Origin: CAZDME01 sp964506785 [NCBI: uncultured bacterium]
GTDB lineage: Bacteria > CAZDME01 > JAYEMH01
DNA: 31,470 nt
NCBI GenBank assembly: GCA_964506785.1
Contig: CAZDME010000011.1
Coordinates: forward strand, 1-31,470
Direction of reading: 5' to 3'
Of the stretch, positions 16,617 through 25,512 are shown piece after piece. Both the position numbers and the translations under genes were made by a program. Numbering within the stretch: position 1 is the first letter of the stretch; each line of letters begins with the position of its first letter. A model generated the notes under the pieces. It searched no databases and was not told the origin of the DNA. It saw only the letters and a program-made list of their open reading frames with translations.

Positions 16617-18077
16617 ATGATGATTGATAAAGTTCGTCAAACCATGGCTAATTATAAAATGATTGAAAAGGGCGACAAAATTTTGGTTGCTCTTTCTGGC
16701 GGGCCGGACTCTCTTTGCCTATTTCATATTCTCTTCGAATTAAAAAGGGAATTTGGTTTTAAATTATATCTAGCCCATTTTAATCATGGAATCCGTCGGG
16801 AATCGGCCGGGGATGTAAATTATGTTAGGCGGTTATCAAAGAAGTTTAAGGTTTCCTTAAGGCTGGATAGAAAGGATATTCCGAAAATGGCTAAAGAAGA
16901 AGGCGGCTCAATCGAGATGATAGCCCGAAAGGCCCGCTATCAGTTTCTGATTGATACGGCCAGAGAATTAAGAGCCAATAAAATTGCTTTAGGCCATAAT
17001 CAGGATGATCAGGTGGAGACATTTTTGCTTAATTTTTTACGGGGGTCAGGAACAGCCGGCTTAAGCGGTATGCCGGCTAAAAGGAAACTGGCCCGTTTAA
17101 AAGGAGGGAAAAACATCTACATAATTAGGCCCCTTATCGGAGCGGCCAGAGAGGAAATTATTGCTTACTTAGATAAAAAAAAGCTTCGTGCGCGCCTAGA
17201 TGCTTCTAATTTGAGCTTGGCTTTTAAACGGAATAAAATAAGGTGGCAGCTCCTGCCGCTTCTGCAAAAAGAATATAACCCTAATATTAAAGGGGTAATA
17301 AAGAGAATAACCGAGATTTTTAAGGAAGAGGATATTTTTTGGCAGGAGTATTTGAAGACAATTTTTAAAAATTCAATTTTAAAAAAGAGTAAAAAGGAAA
17401 TTCAACTAAATCTCAAAAAAGTATCTGCTCAAGCCGAAGCAGTTCAAAGCAGAATCCTCCAGCGAGCTTTACGGCAATTGCTCGGTGATTTGAGAGGAAT
17501 TAACTATGCCCATATAACGGCCATTAAGAAATTATGCCGCCGGGCTACCGGGAGAAAATTCTTAACTTTGCCTGGTAATGTTCAAGTGGTTAAAAATTAT
17601 GATAAATTAATTTTAGAAAAAGGGAAAATAACACGGGATTACCCTTTTAAATTTCCGATAAAGGCACCGGGGGGGAATTTTTTTCCAGTTCTTGCCGCCA
17701 AATTAGAGATTGGCTTTAAAAGCTGCAATAAAAATGTTCTCAAGCGGCATATTGAAAAATTGCGGTTTATGCCGTTTGGGAAAAAATTTGAAGCTATCCT
17801 TGATAAAGATAGATTGAAGTTCCCTCTGTTTATTCGGAACAGATTCCCAGGAGATAGATTTCAGCCGCTTGGGCTTACGACTTTCCCCAAATTGAAGAAG
17901 TACTTTATAAACAAGAAAATCAGCCTTTTAGAGAGGGGGAAAAATCCTCTTCTGGTAGATAGCCGGGGAAGAATTGCCTGGGTAATTGGTCTGGAAATTG
18001 CCGATTGGGCTAAAGTGACCGCAAAAACCAGGAAAATTTCAAAGATGAAATATAACCCTTCCCCCCCAGTCAGGTAA
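16617..18077 (+). CDS. tilS: tRNA(Ile)-lysidine synthase
   Basis: Converts cytidine 34 of tRNA-Ile2(CAU) to lysidine with ATP and lysine, so that AUA is read as Ile. The 486-aa protein has the PP-loop ATPase motif SGGPDS at 27-32, the family blocks AHFNHGIRRESAGD, ARKARYQFL and GHNQDDQVETFLLNFLRGSG, and a C-terminal TilS domain (about 380-480) with FPGDRFQPLG and KKISLLERG. The ATG at 16617 stands in a tandem ATGATG with no visible Shine-Dalgarno. It begins 33 bases after a CAT tRNA and could share its transcript. The next gene, ftsH, is commonly linked with tilS. Confidence 0.95.
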   Translation: MMIDKVRQTMANYKMIEKGDKILVALSGGPDSLCLFHILFELKREFGFKLYLAHFNHGIRRESAGDVNYVRRLSKKFKVSLRLDRKDIPKMAKEEGGSIEMIARKARYQFLIDTARELRANKIALGHNQDDQVETFLLNFLRGSGTAGLSGMPAKRKLARLKGGKNIYIIRPLIGAAREEIIAYLDKKKLRARLDASNLSLAFKRNKIRWQLLPLLQKEYNPNIKGVIKRITEIFKEEDIFWQEYLKTIFKNSILKKSKKEIQLNLKKVSAQAEAVQSRILQRALRQLLGDLRGINYAHITAIKKLCRRATGRKFLTLPGNVQVVKNYDKLILEKGKITRDYPFKFPIKAPGGNFFPVLAAKLEIGFKSCNKNVLKRHIEKLRFMPFGKKFEAILDKDRLKFPLFIRNRFPGDRFQPLGLTTFPKLKKYFINKKISLLERGKNPLLVDSRGRIAWVIGLEIADWAKVTAKTRKISKMKYNPSPPVR

Positions 18078-18096
18078 TCTATAACTTACTTACAGC

Positions 18097-18125
18097 TTGA
18101 AAAAAAAGTTACCTTATGCTAAAAT
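18097..18125 (+). promoter_or_regulatory. Sigma-70-type promoter upstream of ftsH
   Basis: TTGAAA at 18097-18102, a 17-base spacer, then TAAAAT at 18120-18125, with a TG one base upstream of the -10 (extended -10). The start of transcription would be near 18132, about 42 bases before the GTG of ftsH. It probably drives the ftsH-to-nnrD gene run. Confidence 0.72.
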
Positions 18126-18173
18126 ATCCATTCAGACTCCGGGATTTTTTACTATATAAGGAAGGAATCTAAG

Positions 18174-20009
18174 GTGAATAAATCTGATAAACCACAAAAA
18201 CCCACTCAATCGTCACGCAATTTAATTTTAGCCGTTGTTGTTTTCCTTGGGCTTTTAATTGTTTTTAATCATCTGCCGCAGGTTTTAAATCCACCCAAAG
18301 AAATAATCTTTAGTGATTTTATAGCGGCGCTGGGAAAAGGAAAGGTTCAAGAAGTCGTAATCGTGGAGAATAATATTAAAGGGAAGTTTAGTGATGGCAC
18401 GGCTTTTAAAACTTACGCACCGGAGGATCCAGATCTGGTTAAAATGCTCCGTTCCAAAGAGGTAAAAATAAAGGCCGAACCAGAAAGTGCCTGGAAAAGC
18501 ATAGTTTTTTCTCTTTTCCCCCTTTTACTTTTTATTTTATTTTTCTGGTTTTTAATCCGCCGGCAGTTCCAGAGCGGTGGAAAGGTTTTTAGCTTTGGCA
18601 AAAGCCAGGCGAAACTGCATTCGGAGACGGCGACAAAGATTACCTTTAGTGATGTCGCCGGGGTGGAAGAAGCTAAGGAAGAACTGCAAGAGGTTATCGC
18701 CTTTCTTAAAAACCCCCAAAAATTCCAGAAGCTGGGTGGCAGAATTCCTAAAGGCATTCTCCTTATGGGGCCGCCGGGTTCAGGAAAGACGCTTCTAGCC
18801 AAGGCAGTCGCCGGAGAGGCCAAAGTGCCCTTTTTTAGTATCAGCGGGTCCGATTTTGTCGAGATGTTTGTCGGCGTGGGTGCTTCTCGGGTGAGGGACT
18901 TATTTGAAATCGGCCGAAAAAACGCTCCGTGCATTATATTTATTGACGAGATTGATGCCGTCGGGCGGCTGCGTTTTGCCGGTTTAGGAGGGGGGCATGA
19001 TGAAAGGGAACAGACGCTCAATCAGCTCTTGGCAGAAATGGATGGGTTTAATACTCAAGAGGGAGTGATCCTTTTAGCTTCTACCAATCGTCCCGATGTA
19101 TTGGATCCGGCTCTATTACGTCCAGGCAGGTTTGACCGTCAGATTGTGGTTAATCAACCTGATTTAAATGGACGGGAAGCCATCTTGAAAGTACACGCTA
19201 AAAAGGTGATCTTAAATAAAGATGTGGATTTGAAAGTAATCGCCCGGCAGACACCGGGATTTTCCGGAGCGGATCTGGCGAATTTAGTAAATGAAGCCGC
19301 TCTCTTAGCGGCCCGAAAGGATAAAAAAGCAGTTGAGATTAAAGAAATGGAGGAGGCTATTGAACGGGTAATGGCCGGCCCGGAAAGAAAAAGCCGGATT
19401 ATTAGCGAACAGGAAAAAAAGATTGTTGCTTATCACGAATCCGGTCACGCCCTTCTATCGCTTTTAATTCCAGAAGCGGATAGCTTGCATAAGGTTTCGA
19501 TTATCCCCAGGGGGGTAGCTGCTTTGGGGTATACTATGCAGCTTGCCTCCGAAGATAGATATCTTTATACCAAAGGCGAACTTTTAGGAAAACTTACCGT
19601 TCTCCTGGGAGGGCGGGCCGCCGAGATGTTAATTTTCAACGAGGCGAGTACGGGAGCCCAGAATGATTTAAGTGTTGTTACCGAAGCGGCCCATCGGATG
19701 ATTTGTGAATTTGGTATGAGTGAGAAATTGGGCCATCTTACCTTAGGGCGTAAAGAAACCCAGGTTTTTCTGGGACGGGATATTGTTAAGGAAAAGAATT
19801 ATAGCGAAGAAACGGCTCAGAAAATTGATATGGAAGTAAGACGTATCGTCGATGAAAGCTATGAACGGGCGCTGGATTTGCTTAAGGAAAATAAAGAAAA
19901 ATTAGAAAGATTAGCTCGGACCCTTTTGGAAAAAGAGGTTTTAGACGCTAAAGAGGTAAAGCAGATTATTGGCTATGAATCAGAAAAGAATAGAAAAGCT
20001 CATTCGTGA
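18174..20009 (+). CDS. ftsH: ATP-dependent zinc metalloprotease FtsH
   Basis: Membrane-anchored AAA+ protease (611 aa) that degrades membrane and short-lived cytoplasmic proteins. In order: a membrane helix at about 16-33, a periplasmic domain, a second helix at about 108-128, Walker A GPPGSGKT 199-206, the pore motif [10 protein letters not shown] 231-240, Walker B IIFIDE 254-259, the second region of homology [18 protein letters not shown] 305-322, and the zinc site HESGH (H421, E422, H425) with the third ligand probably D498 in STGAQNDL. It starts with GTG and has GGAAGGA upstream. The zinc and ATP motifs are all intact, so an active protease is expected. Confidence 0.98.
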   Translation: MNKSDKPQKPTQSSRNLILAVVVFLGLLIVFNHLPQVLNPPKEIIFSDFIAALGKGKVQEVVIVENNIKGKFSDGTAFKTYAPEDPDLVKMLRSKEVKIKAEPESAWKSIVFSLFPLLLFILFFWFLIRRQFQSGGKVFSFGKSQAKLHSETATKITFSDVAGVEEAKEELQEVIAFLKNPQKFQKLGGRIPKGILLMGPPGSGKTLLAKAVAGEAKVPFFSISGSDFVEMFVGVGASRVRDLFEIGRKNAPCIIFIDEIDAVGRLRFAGLGGGHDEREQTLNQLLAEMDGFNTQEGVILLASTNRPDVLDPALLRPGRFDRQIVVNQPDLNGREAILKVHAKKVILNKDVDLKVIARQTPGFSGADLANLVNEAALLAARKDKKAVEIKEMEEAIERVMAGPERKSRIISEQEKKIVAYHESGHALLSLLIPEADSLHKVSIIPRGVAALGYTMQLASEDRYLYTKGELLGKLTVLLGGRAAEMLIFNEASTGAQNDLSVVTEAAHRMICEFGMSEKLGHLTLGRKETQVFLGRDIVKEKNYSEETAQKIDMEVRRIVDESYERALDLLKENKEKLERLARTLLEKEVLDAKEVKQIIGYESEKNRKAHS

Positions 20010-20535
20010 ATTTTTAGAAGCTATTGGAGAAAACCCTGGGCGGCCCGGTCTCATTGAGACACCTCGTCGAGTGGCGGAGATGTGTAAAGAAATTTTTGCC
20101 GGTTTAAAGAAGGATCCCCGCCGAGTTTTAAAGATGATTCATGGCGAGAAGCATGATGAGATGGTTTTGCTTAAGGATATCCCCTTTTATTCTGTCTGCG
20201 AACATCATCTTCTTCCTGTTTTGGGCAAGGTTCATATTGCCTATATCCCTGCCGGAGATCGTGTCACCGGATTAAGTAAATTGGCTAGAGTAGTTGATAT
20301 TATTTCTAAAAGACCTCAGCTTCAGGAACGAATGACAAAACAGATTGCTGATAATATTATGGAAGTTTTGAAACCAGCCGGAGTAGGTGTAGTAATAGAA
20401 GCCCGCCATCTCTGTCTCGAAATGAGGGGGATAAAAAAACCAGCGGCGGTAGCGGTGACTTCAGCGGTTAGAGGTATATTCCGTAAGGATGTGCGCACCC
20501 GGGAAGAATTTGTAAATTTAGTTAAAGAAAAATAG
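19975..20535 (+). CDS. folE: GTP cyclohydrolase I
   Basis: Converts GTP to 7,8-dihydroneopterin triphosphate, the first step of folate (pterin) synthesis. The 186-aa sequence has the zinc ligands in SVCEHHLLP (C75, H78) and a distal Cys in [10 protein letters not shown] (C147), together with [14 protein letters not shown] and [10 protein letters not shown], typical of the homodecameric type IA enzyme. The ATG at 19975 lies inside ftsH (35-base overlap). A TTG at 19969 two codons earlier is open but adds nothing to the family alignment. folP follows, so the two folate genes are linked. Confidence 0.96.
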   Translation: MNQKRIEKLIREFLEAIGENPGRPGLIETPRRVAEMCKEIFAGLKKDPRRVLKMIHGEKHDEMVLLKDIPFYSVCEHHLLPVLGKVHIAYIPAGDRVTGLSKLARVVDIISKRPQLQERMTKQIADNIMEVLKPAGVGVVIEARHLCLEMRGIKKPAAVAVTSAVRGIFRKDVRTREEFVNLVKEK

Positions 20536-20573
20536 TTTAGCCTTCGCTTAAATCAAACTTTTTTCAAAAATAG

Positions 20574-21761
20574 ATGAACATTCAGATTTTGTCCGCGAGT
20601 CCAGAAGAACTCAGAAAAGAGATGCAAAAAATAGGCGTATCTCCCTATGGAATTAAAGAGATGCTTCCTGAAGCGGTTTCTTTTTTAATTAAGCTTGAAA
20701 ATGTAGACTTCAAGGCAGCTAATATTCTCAAACAGGAGATGCTTTCCTTAGATGGGGAAGCGGCTATCCCCCGGGATGCCCTGGATGGTTCAGAAAAAAA
20801 GACCTCGGCTATACTTATCGGCAATAAAAAGGTTTTTTCAAAACTTCGATATAAACTTTACCCCCAGCCTTTTGGTCTAAGGGAAATAGCCGCTGAAATT
20901 GATTCCACTTTAAAGAAATACGCCCGGGAAGACTTTGTTATTAAAGGCCGGGATTTAAATTTGAAATTGGGCGGAAAAACTTTTCTTATGGGTATTTTAA
21001 ACCTGACACCAGATTCATTTTATGACGGCGGAAGATATAACGCTTTAGACAGGGCTGTTGGCAGAGCGGAAGAGATGGTTTCCCAAGGGGCTGACCTGAT
21101 TGATTTGGGGGGGGAGTCCTCTCGTCCGGGAGCCAAGCCGGTTTCGGTTAAAGAAGAGATAGCCAGAGTCATTCCGGTGCTAAGACGCTTAAGGAAAAAG
21201 ATAAAGAAACCTATTTCGGTAGATACCTATAAAAGTGAAATCGCTAAGGCTTGCCTTGAGGAGGGAGCCAGTTTGGTCAACGATATTACTGCTTTCCGTG
21301 GGGATAGAAAAATGTCTCGGCTTCTAGCTAAAAAAGGGGTGCCGGTAGTTTTAATGCATATGCAGGGCCGTCCGCGAACAATGCAGAAAAAGCCGTTCTA
21401 TAAATCGGTAATTGGCGAAATAATCAGCTTTTTACAAGAGAGAATAGATAAAGCCTGCCAGGCCGGGATTGATTTTGAGAAAATTATAATTGACCCTGGT
21501 ATTGGTTTTGGCAAAACAGTTGAGAATAATTTAGAAATTTTTAGGCGCCTTAAAGAATTTAAAGTTTTAGGCCGGCCTATTCTTGTTGGACCTTCCAGAA
21601 AATCTCTCATCGGCAAGATTCTTAATCTTCCTCTTGAAGAAAGGCTTGAAGGTACGGCTGCTTTGGTGGCCTGTTCAATATTAAACGGTGCTCAAATTAT
21701 CCGGGTGCATGATGTTAAAGAGATGATTCGGGTGGCCCGGATGGTGGAAGCAATTAAATAA
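20574..21761 (+). CDS. folP: Dihydropteroate synthase with N-terminal extension
   Basis: Joins pterin pyrophosphate and p-aminobenzoate to form dihydropteroate. The TIM-barrel core begins near residue 126 and has NLTPDSFYDGG (143-153), DLGGESSRPGA, SVDTYK, NDITAF, MHMQGRP, DPGIGFGKT and GPSRKSLIG, all characteristic. The first ~125 residues are an additional domain not needed in the classical ~280-aa enzyme. It contains IGVSPYGIKEMLPEA and ANILKQEMLSLDGEAA. I recall similar N-terminal regions in some anaerobes' folP, but its function is unknown to me. No ribosome-binding site is obvious at ATG20574. It lies between folE and cdaA, 15 bases before the latter. Confidence 0.92.
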   Translation: MNIQILSASPEELRKEMQKIGVSPYGIKEMLPEAVSFLIKLENVDFKAANILKQEMLSLDGEAAIPRDALDGSEKKTSAILIGNKKVFSKLRYKLYPQPFGLREIAAEIDSTLKKYAREDFVIKGRDLNLKLGGKTFLMGILNLTPDSFYDGGRYNALDRAVGRAEEMVSQGADLIDLGGESSRPGAKPVSVKEEIARVIPVLRRLRKKIKKPISVDTYKSEIAKACLEEGASLVNDITAFRGDRKMSRLLAKKGVPVVLMHMQGRPRTMQKKPFYKSVIGEIISFLQERIDKACQAGIDFEKIIIDPGIGFGKTVENNLEIFRRLKEFKVLGRPILVGPSRKSLIGKILNLPLEERLEGTAALVACSILNGAQIIRVHDVKEMIRVARMVEAIK

Positions 21762-21776
21762 GGTGAGGAAAAAATA

Positions 21777-22592
21777 ATGCTTCAATTTTTTCACGATTTG
21801 ACTTGGATTTTGGCCAAATTTCGCTGGCAGGACGTTGTTGATATTGTAATTGTCGCTTTTGTTATCTATCAGCTGATTCTTTTTATCCAAGGGACAAAGG
21901 TTGTTCAAGCCCTTAAGGGTTTGCTAATTCTGGTGATTATTTTCTTTATTGCCAGAATTATGGGGTTTGAAACAATTACCTGGGTTTTGAGAGGTCTTGT
22001 TCCCATAGGTGTAATTGCTTTTCTGGTAGTATTCCACCCGGAAGTCCGGCGGGCCTTAGTCCAAATCGGCGGTAAAAGTCTTTTTAATGTGTATCAACAG
22101 GAAGAAAAAGTTATCGAAGAAATTGTTAAAGCTATCTCTGTCTTTTCCGAGAAAAAAATAGGGGCTCTAATTGTCTTGGAACGCGAAGTCGGTCTAAAGA
22201 ATTATATTGAGACCGGTATAGAGGTTGATAGTTTTGTTACTGCGGAACTACTGGGTAATCTTTTTGCTCCTAATACCCCCTTGCATGATGGTGCAGTAAT
22301 TATTCAGCACAGCCGGATAGCCGCTGCCGGTTGTCTTCTTCCTTTAGCGGCGGAAACTTCTCTCCCGAAAAGTTTGGGGACCCGGCATTTAGCGGCAATC
22401 GGCTTAACTCAGGAAACCGATGCGGTGGTGGTTATTGTTTCTGAAGAGACCGGGGCAACCTCTATTGCTTTAGCTGGTAAACTCACCCGTGACTTGGATC
22501 CGACTAATCTCAGAAAGACGCTGCGTAATCTCTACGCCTCTTCAACGCAGCGCCGCATAACACTCCATTTGCGGAAATCAGCCAATAAATAA
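21777..22592 (+). CDS. cdaA: Diadenylate cyclase CdaA
   Basis: Makes c-di-AMP from two ATP at the membrane. The 271-aa protein has three N-terminal membrane helices (about 20-38, 43-60 and 68-85) and then a DAC domain (about 105-250). The DGA motif is DGA 171-173 in LHDGAVII. The second motif, usually RHR at 203-205, reads RHL here (codons CGG CAT TTA), so the third position is leucine. Other elements match: GTRH, the acidic SEE at 222-224. It is followed by cdaR, its known regulator, 12 bases downstream, which strongly supports a genuine CdaA. Whether the R-to-L change affects activity is open. Confidence 0.93.
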   Translation: MLQFFHDLTWILAKFRWQDVVDIVIVAFVIYQLILFIQGTKVVQALKGLLILVIIFFIARIMGFETITWVLRGLVPIGVIAFLVVFHPEVRRALVQIGGKSLFNVYQQEEKVIEEIVKAISVFSEKKIGALIVLEREVGLKNYIETGIEVDSFVTAELLGNLFAPNTPLHDGAVIIQHSRIAAAGCLLPLAAETSLPKSLGTRHLAAIGLTQETDAVVVIVSEETGATSIALAGKLTRDLDPTNLRKTLRNLYASSTQRRITLHLRKSANK

Positions 22593-22604
22593 ATGAGGGA
22601 TTAG

Positions 22605-23288
22605 ATGAAAGAAAAAATAAGAAAATGGATAACGGTAAATTTTGGCTATAAAATTTTGGCCCTTTTCATTGCTTTTTTTCTCTGGACTTATGTTATAGGA
22701 GAGAAGGTGGCCGAAAGGGTTTATCATCTTCCTGTGGTTTTCCAGAATGTTTCCCGTGGTTTAATTGTTGAGCCGCGCACCCCGAAAATCCATATTACCC
22801 TTAAAGGTACTCGGAGTCTGGTGATGAATTATAATCCTGAAAACTTCTTCGTTGTCAAAGATTTAAAAAATTATACCCCCGGGAAATACTCCATTCCGGT
22901 TTCCTTGGAGGATATTCCGCTGGCAGATAAAGAAGTAGAGATCATTAGAATTTCTCCCAAGGAAATGGATATAGAGATTAAAGTCCAGGAAGAAAAAATA
23001 ATCCGTTTTAAAAAACTTCCGATTAAACTTTTGGAATCACCTACTTCCTTTCTTCAGGCTACGTTAGATTTAACCGAGGTTTCTGTAGAATTGATGAAGA
23101 CTGAGGAATATGCCCCCAAATTAGATACAGCAGAAGTCACGGTTTTTTTGGATATTTCTGAATTGAAAGAAGGGACTTACCAGTTGCCCCTTCAGATAAA
23201 AATGCCTCGAGGGGTAAAGTTAGTTACCATTGAACCGAATGTAGTTAAAGTTACTTTAAAGGCGCTCTCGCCTTTAAGCAGAGAATAG
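22605..23288 (+). CDS. cdaR: CdaA regulator, YbbR-domain protein CdaR
   Basis: A 227-aa protein with one membrane helix (about 13-31, LALFIAFFLWTYVIG) and an extracytoplasmic part containing YbbR-like repeats. The repeats have the pattern of short beta-strands such as IHITLKGTRSLV, GKYSIPVSL, MDIEIKV, AEVTVFLDISELKEGTYQLPL and PNVVKVTL. Length allows two repeats, fewer than the four in B. subtilis. It probably binds CdaA and modulates c-di-AMP synthesis. GAGGGA precedes ATG22605. It is separated from pdxJ by two bases. Confidence 0.85.
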   Translation: MKEKIRKWITVNFGYKILALFIAFFLWTYVIGEKVAERVYHLPVVFQNVSRGLIVEPRTPKIHITLKGTRSLVMNYNPENFFVVKDLKNYTPGKYSIPVSLEDIPLADKEVEIIRISPKEMDIEIKVQEEKIIRFKKLPIKLLESPTSFLQATLDLTEVSVELMKTEEYAPKLDTAEVTVFLDISELKEGTYQLPLQIKMPRGVKLVTIEPNVVKVTLKALSPLSRE

Positions 23289-23290
23289 AG

Positions 23291-24001
23291 ATGCCTAAGT
23301 TATGTATAAATATTGACCACATCGCCACTTTGCGAGAAGCCAGAGGCGGCTCGGAGCCTGATCCAGTCCAGGGAGCTTTAATTTGTGAAAAAGCTGGAGT
23401 CCATGGTATTACTTTTCATCTCCGTGAAGACCGCCGCCACATTCAGGATAAAGATGTCAAAAATTTAAGAAGAAAGCTTGGCGGTAAATTAAATATGGAA
23501 ATGGCTGCCATCCCAGAGATGGTTCATATTGCTAAAAGGGTGGGTGTCGACCAGGTTACTTTAGTTCCAGAAAAAAGAAAAGAAATAACCACTGAAGGCG
23601 GTTTGGATGTTTGTAGAACAAAGGCCCGAATAAAAAGAGTGGTAAAAACTCTTAAATCGCGGGGAATTCTGGTAAGCCTTTTTATTGACCCGAAATTTAC
23701 TCAAGTGCGGGCGAGTTTTCAGGTTGGGGCTGATGCGGTCGAGATACATACTGGCAGATATTGTAATGCCAAGGGTAAGAATAAAAAAAGTGAACTGGGA
23801 AAGATTAAAAAGGCCGCTCTTTTGGCTAAATCTTTAGGGCTTAAAGTTTTTGCTGGCCACGGCTTAAATTATAAAAATATTCCAGATATTGCGGGAATTG
23901 CCGAAATCGAAGAGTTGAATATCGGACATAGTATTATCTCTCAATCAGTTTTTAAAGGAATCAAGAGAGCAGTTACAGAAATGTTAAAAATGGTAAAATG
24001 A
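23291..24001 (+). CDS. pdxJ: Pyridoxine 5'-phosphate synthase
   Basis: Condenses 1-deoxyxylulose 5-phosphate with aminoacetone phosphate, closing the ring in DXP-dependent vitamin B6 synthesis. The 236-aa TIM-barrel sequence shows the N-terminal signature NIDHIATLREARGG, GITFHLREDRRHI with the catalytic His, NMEMAA, VTLVPEKR, VEIHTGRYCNA and AGHGLNY, in the expected order. Its stop overlaps the acpS start (ATGA, 4 bases). The linked order pdxJ-acpS is common in bacteria and supports the start choices on both sides. Confidence 0.97.
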   Translation: MPKLCINIDHIATLREARGGSEPDPVQGALICEKAGVHGITFHLREDRRHIQDKDVKNLRRKLGGKLNMEMAAIPEMVHIAKRVGVDQVTLVPEKRKEITTEGGLDVCRTKARIKRVVKTLKSRGILVSLFIDPKFTQVRASFQVGADAVEIHTGRYCNAKGKNKKSELGKIKKAALLAKSLGLKVFAGHGLNYKNIPDIAGIAEIEELNIGHSIISQSVFKGIKRAVTEMLKMVK

Positions 24002-24372
24002 TTATTGGCTGCGGGATTGATATTGTAGAAATTAAACGGATAAAAAGCCTGCGCGAACGATACCAGGAGCGATTTCTTAATCGCCTTTTTAGCGAAAGTG
24101 AAAGAAATTATTGCCAGAAGAAGAAATGGGTAGATAGGCATTTAGCCGGCCGATTCGCCGCCAAGGAGGCTTTTATAAAAGCCTTGGGCGGTAATACCAG
24201 GCAGTTGCGGTGGCATGATTTAGAAATCCGTAATAATGGAGGAGGGAAACCCGATTTATTGCTTTTAGGAAACAGCCGGGATTTGGTAGAAGATGTGCAT
24301 ATCAAGAATATCTATTTAACTATTTCTCACAGTGATAACTTTGCTGTTGCCCAGGTAATTTTGGAAAAATGA
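23998..24372 (+). CDS. acpS: Holo-[acyl-carrier-protein] synthase
   Basis: Transfers phosphopantetheine from CoA to apo-ACP. The 124-aa protein has the Mg-binding N-terminal motif GCGIDIVEIKRI with D8, the conserved RFAAKEAFIKALGG with its metal-binding Glu, and a C-terminal ISHSDNFAVAQVI, all diagnostic. It overlaps pdxJ by four bases at the start and nnrD by four bases at the end, so translation is coupled through the trio. Confidence 0.96.
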   Translation: MIIGCGIDIVEIKRIKSLRERYQERFLNRLFSESERNYCQKKKWVDRHLAGRFAAKEAFIKALGGNTRQLRWHDLEIRNNGGGKPDLLLLGNSRDLVEDVHIKNIYLTISHSDNFAVAQVILEK

Positions 24373-25235
24373 AAATACCCGCAGAAATAAAAAAGATATT
24401 GCCTCCCCGTCCATCAGAAGCGCATAAAGGGATGATGGGGCATGTTTTTATTTTAGCCGGTTCGCTGGGGTTGAGCGGAGCGGCTCTATTGGCGGCTTCA
24501 GGTGCCTTGCGCACCGGAGCCGGGCTGGTAACCTTAGGCATTCCCAAAAGCCTTAATCCAGTTGTTGCCGCGAAGCTTACCGAAGTAATGACCTTACCTT
24601 TACCGGAAACCAGGCAAAAAACCTTATCCCTAAAGGCAGAGAGCTTAATTATTAATTTTTGCCGGAAAGTGAATGTTGTTGCTCTCGGTCCTGGTTTATC
24701 GCAAAATAAAGAAACAAGCAATCTGATTAAACGGTTAATTAAGAAGATTAAACTTCCTTTAGTCCTTGACGCTGATGGAATAAATGCCATAAAAGGAAAG
24801 GGCAGTTTTATTCTCCAAAGAAAGGGCGACACCATTATTACCCCCCATCCCGGCGAGATGGGCCGGTTGATTAATCTTTCTGTAAAAAAAATTCAAAGTG
24901 CCCGCCGGCAAATAGCTCAAAAAATAGCTTTTCAGTTTAAAGCCGTGGTGGTTCTAAAAGGGCATGATACCGTGGTGGCTTCTCCTGATTGGAAAACCTT
25001 TATCAATCCGACCGGCAGTGCGGCCATGGCTACTGGCGGTATGGGAGATGTGCTTACTGGAATAATAGCCAGTTTCATTGCTCAGGGTCTCTCTCCTTTT
25101 TCCGCCAGTAAACTAGCCGTATATACTCACGGATTGGCGGCCGATTGGGTAGTTAAAGAAAAAGGGCAGAGAGGTGTAATCGCCAGTGATATCATTGATA
25201 AACTTCCTTCTGTCCTAAAAAGGATTGAAGATTAA
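24369..25235 (+). CDS. nnrD: ADP-dependent (S)-NAD(P)H-hydrate dehydratase
   Basis: Repairs hydrated NAD(P)H by ADP-dependent dehydration. The 288-aa protein is the dehydratase domain of the ribokinase-like fold: HKGMMGHVFILAGSLGLSGAALLAASGALRTGAGLVTLG near the N-terminus (phosphate-binding region in pieces), TPHPGEMGRL, and the catalytic NPTGSAAMATGGMGDVLTGI. The epimerase domain (NnrE), often fused in front, is absent here. It is the last protein gene before the tRNA cluster, overlapping acpS by four bases. The first tRNA begins 20 bases after its stop, so it probably reads into the tRNAs. Confidence 0.92.
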   Translation: MKIPAEIKKILPPRPSEAHKGMMGHVFILAGSLGLSGAALLAASGALRTGAGLVTLGIPKSLNPVVAAKLTEVMTLPLPETRQKTLSLKAESLIINFCRKVNVVALGPGLSQNKETSNLIKRLIKKIKLPLVLDADGINAIKGKGSFILQRKGDTIITPHPGEMGRLINLSVKKIQSARRQIAQKIAFQFKAVVVLKGHDTVVASPDWKTFINPTGSAAMATGGMGDVLTGIIASFIAQGLSPFSASKLAVYTHGLAADWVVKEKGQRGVIASDIIDKLPSVLKRIED

Positions 25236-25255
25236 TTTTCTCTTTGTTATACTAC

Positions 25256-25331
25256 GCTGGCGTAGCTCAGTTGGTAGAGCACCTCACTTGTAATGAGGAT
25301 GTCGGGGGTTCGACTCCCTCCGTCAGCTCCA
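25256..25331 (+). tRNA. tRNA-Thr(TGT)
   Basis: A 76-nt cloverleaf with encoded CCA. Acceptor GCTGGCG/CGTCAGC, anticodon stem and loop CCTCA-CTTGTAA-TGAGG (anticodon TGT), T stem GGGGG/CTCCC with a G-U. First of four tRNAs in the order Thr-Tyr-Gly-Thr before tuf. Confidence 0.96.
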
Positions 25332-25415
25332 TTCTGGTTTCTGGCTAGTGGCCTATGGAAAGTGGGAAAATAATAAAATACTGAACCATAAGCAATTAGC
25401 TATTTGTCATTAGCG
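25332..25415. repeat. Heptamer-period repeat between tRNA-Thr and tRNA-Tyr
   Basis: From the base after the tRNA end, the sequence splits into 7-base units: TTCTGGT, TTCTGGC, TAGTGGC, CTATGGA, AAGTGGG, AAAATAA (25332-25373). Four of these share TGG at the same place. A second run starts at 25388: ATAAGCA, ATTAGCT, ATTTGTC, ATTAGCG (to 25415). Confidence 0.65.
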
Positions 25416-25420
25416 AAAAG

Positions 25421-25506
25421 GGGCAGGTACCAAAGTGGTCAAATGGATCAGACTGTAAATCTGACGGTGTATACCTTCGGAGGTTCGAATCCTCCCCTGC
25501 CCACCA
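25421..25506 (+). tRNA. tRNA-Tyr(GTA)
   Basis: An 86-nt class II tRNA with a long variable arm (ACGGTGTATACCTTC region) and encoded CCA. Acceptor GGGCAGG/CCTGCCC, anticodon stem CAGA/TCTG with loop containing GTA, T stem GGAGG/CCTCC. Confidence 0.96.
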
Positions 25507-25512
25507 TTTTTG

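Noticed and set aside
18413-19021. 202-codon open frame on the minus strand opposite ftsH
   Set aside because: ftsH is complete with all motifs on the + strand. The antisense frame has no recognisable domain and looks like a shadow of codon bias.
25225-25253. TTGAAG-N17-TATACT just before tRNA-Thr(TGT)
   Set aside because: The -10 ends only two bases before the mature tRNA, so transcription would begin inside the tRNA. The tRNA is more likely read from the nnrD transcript.
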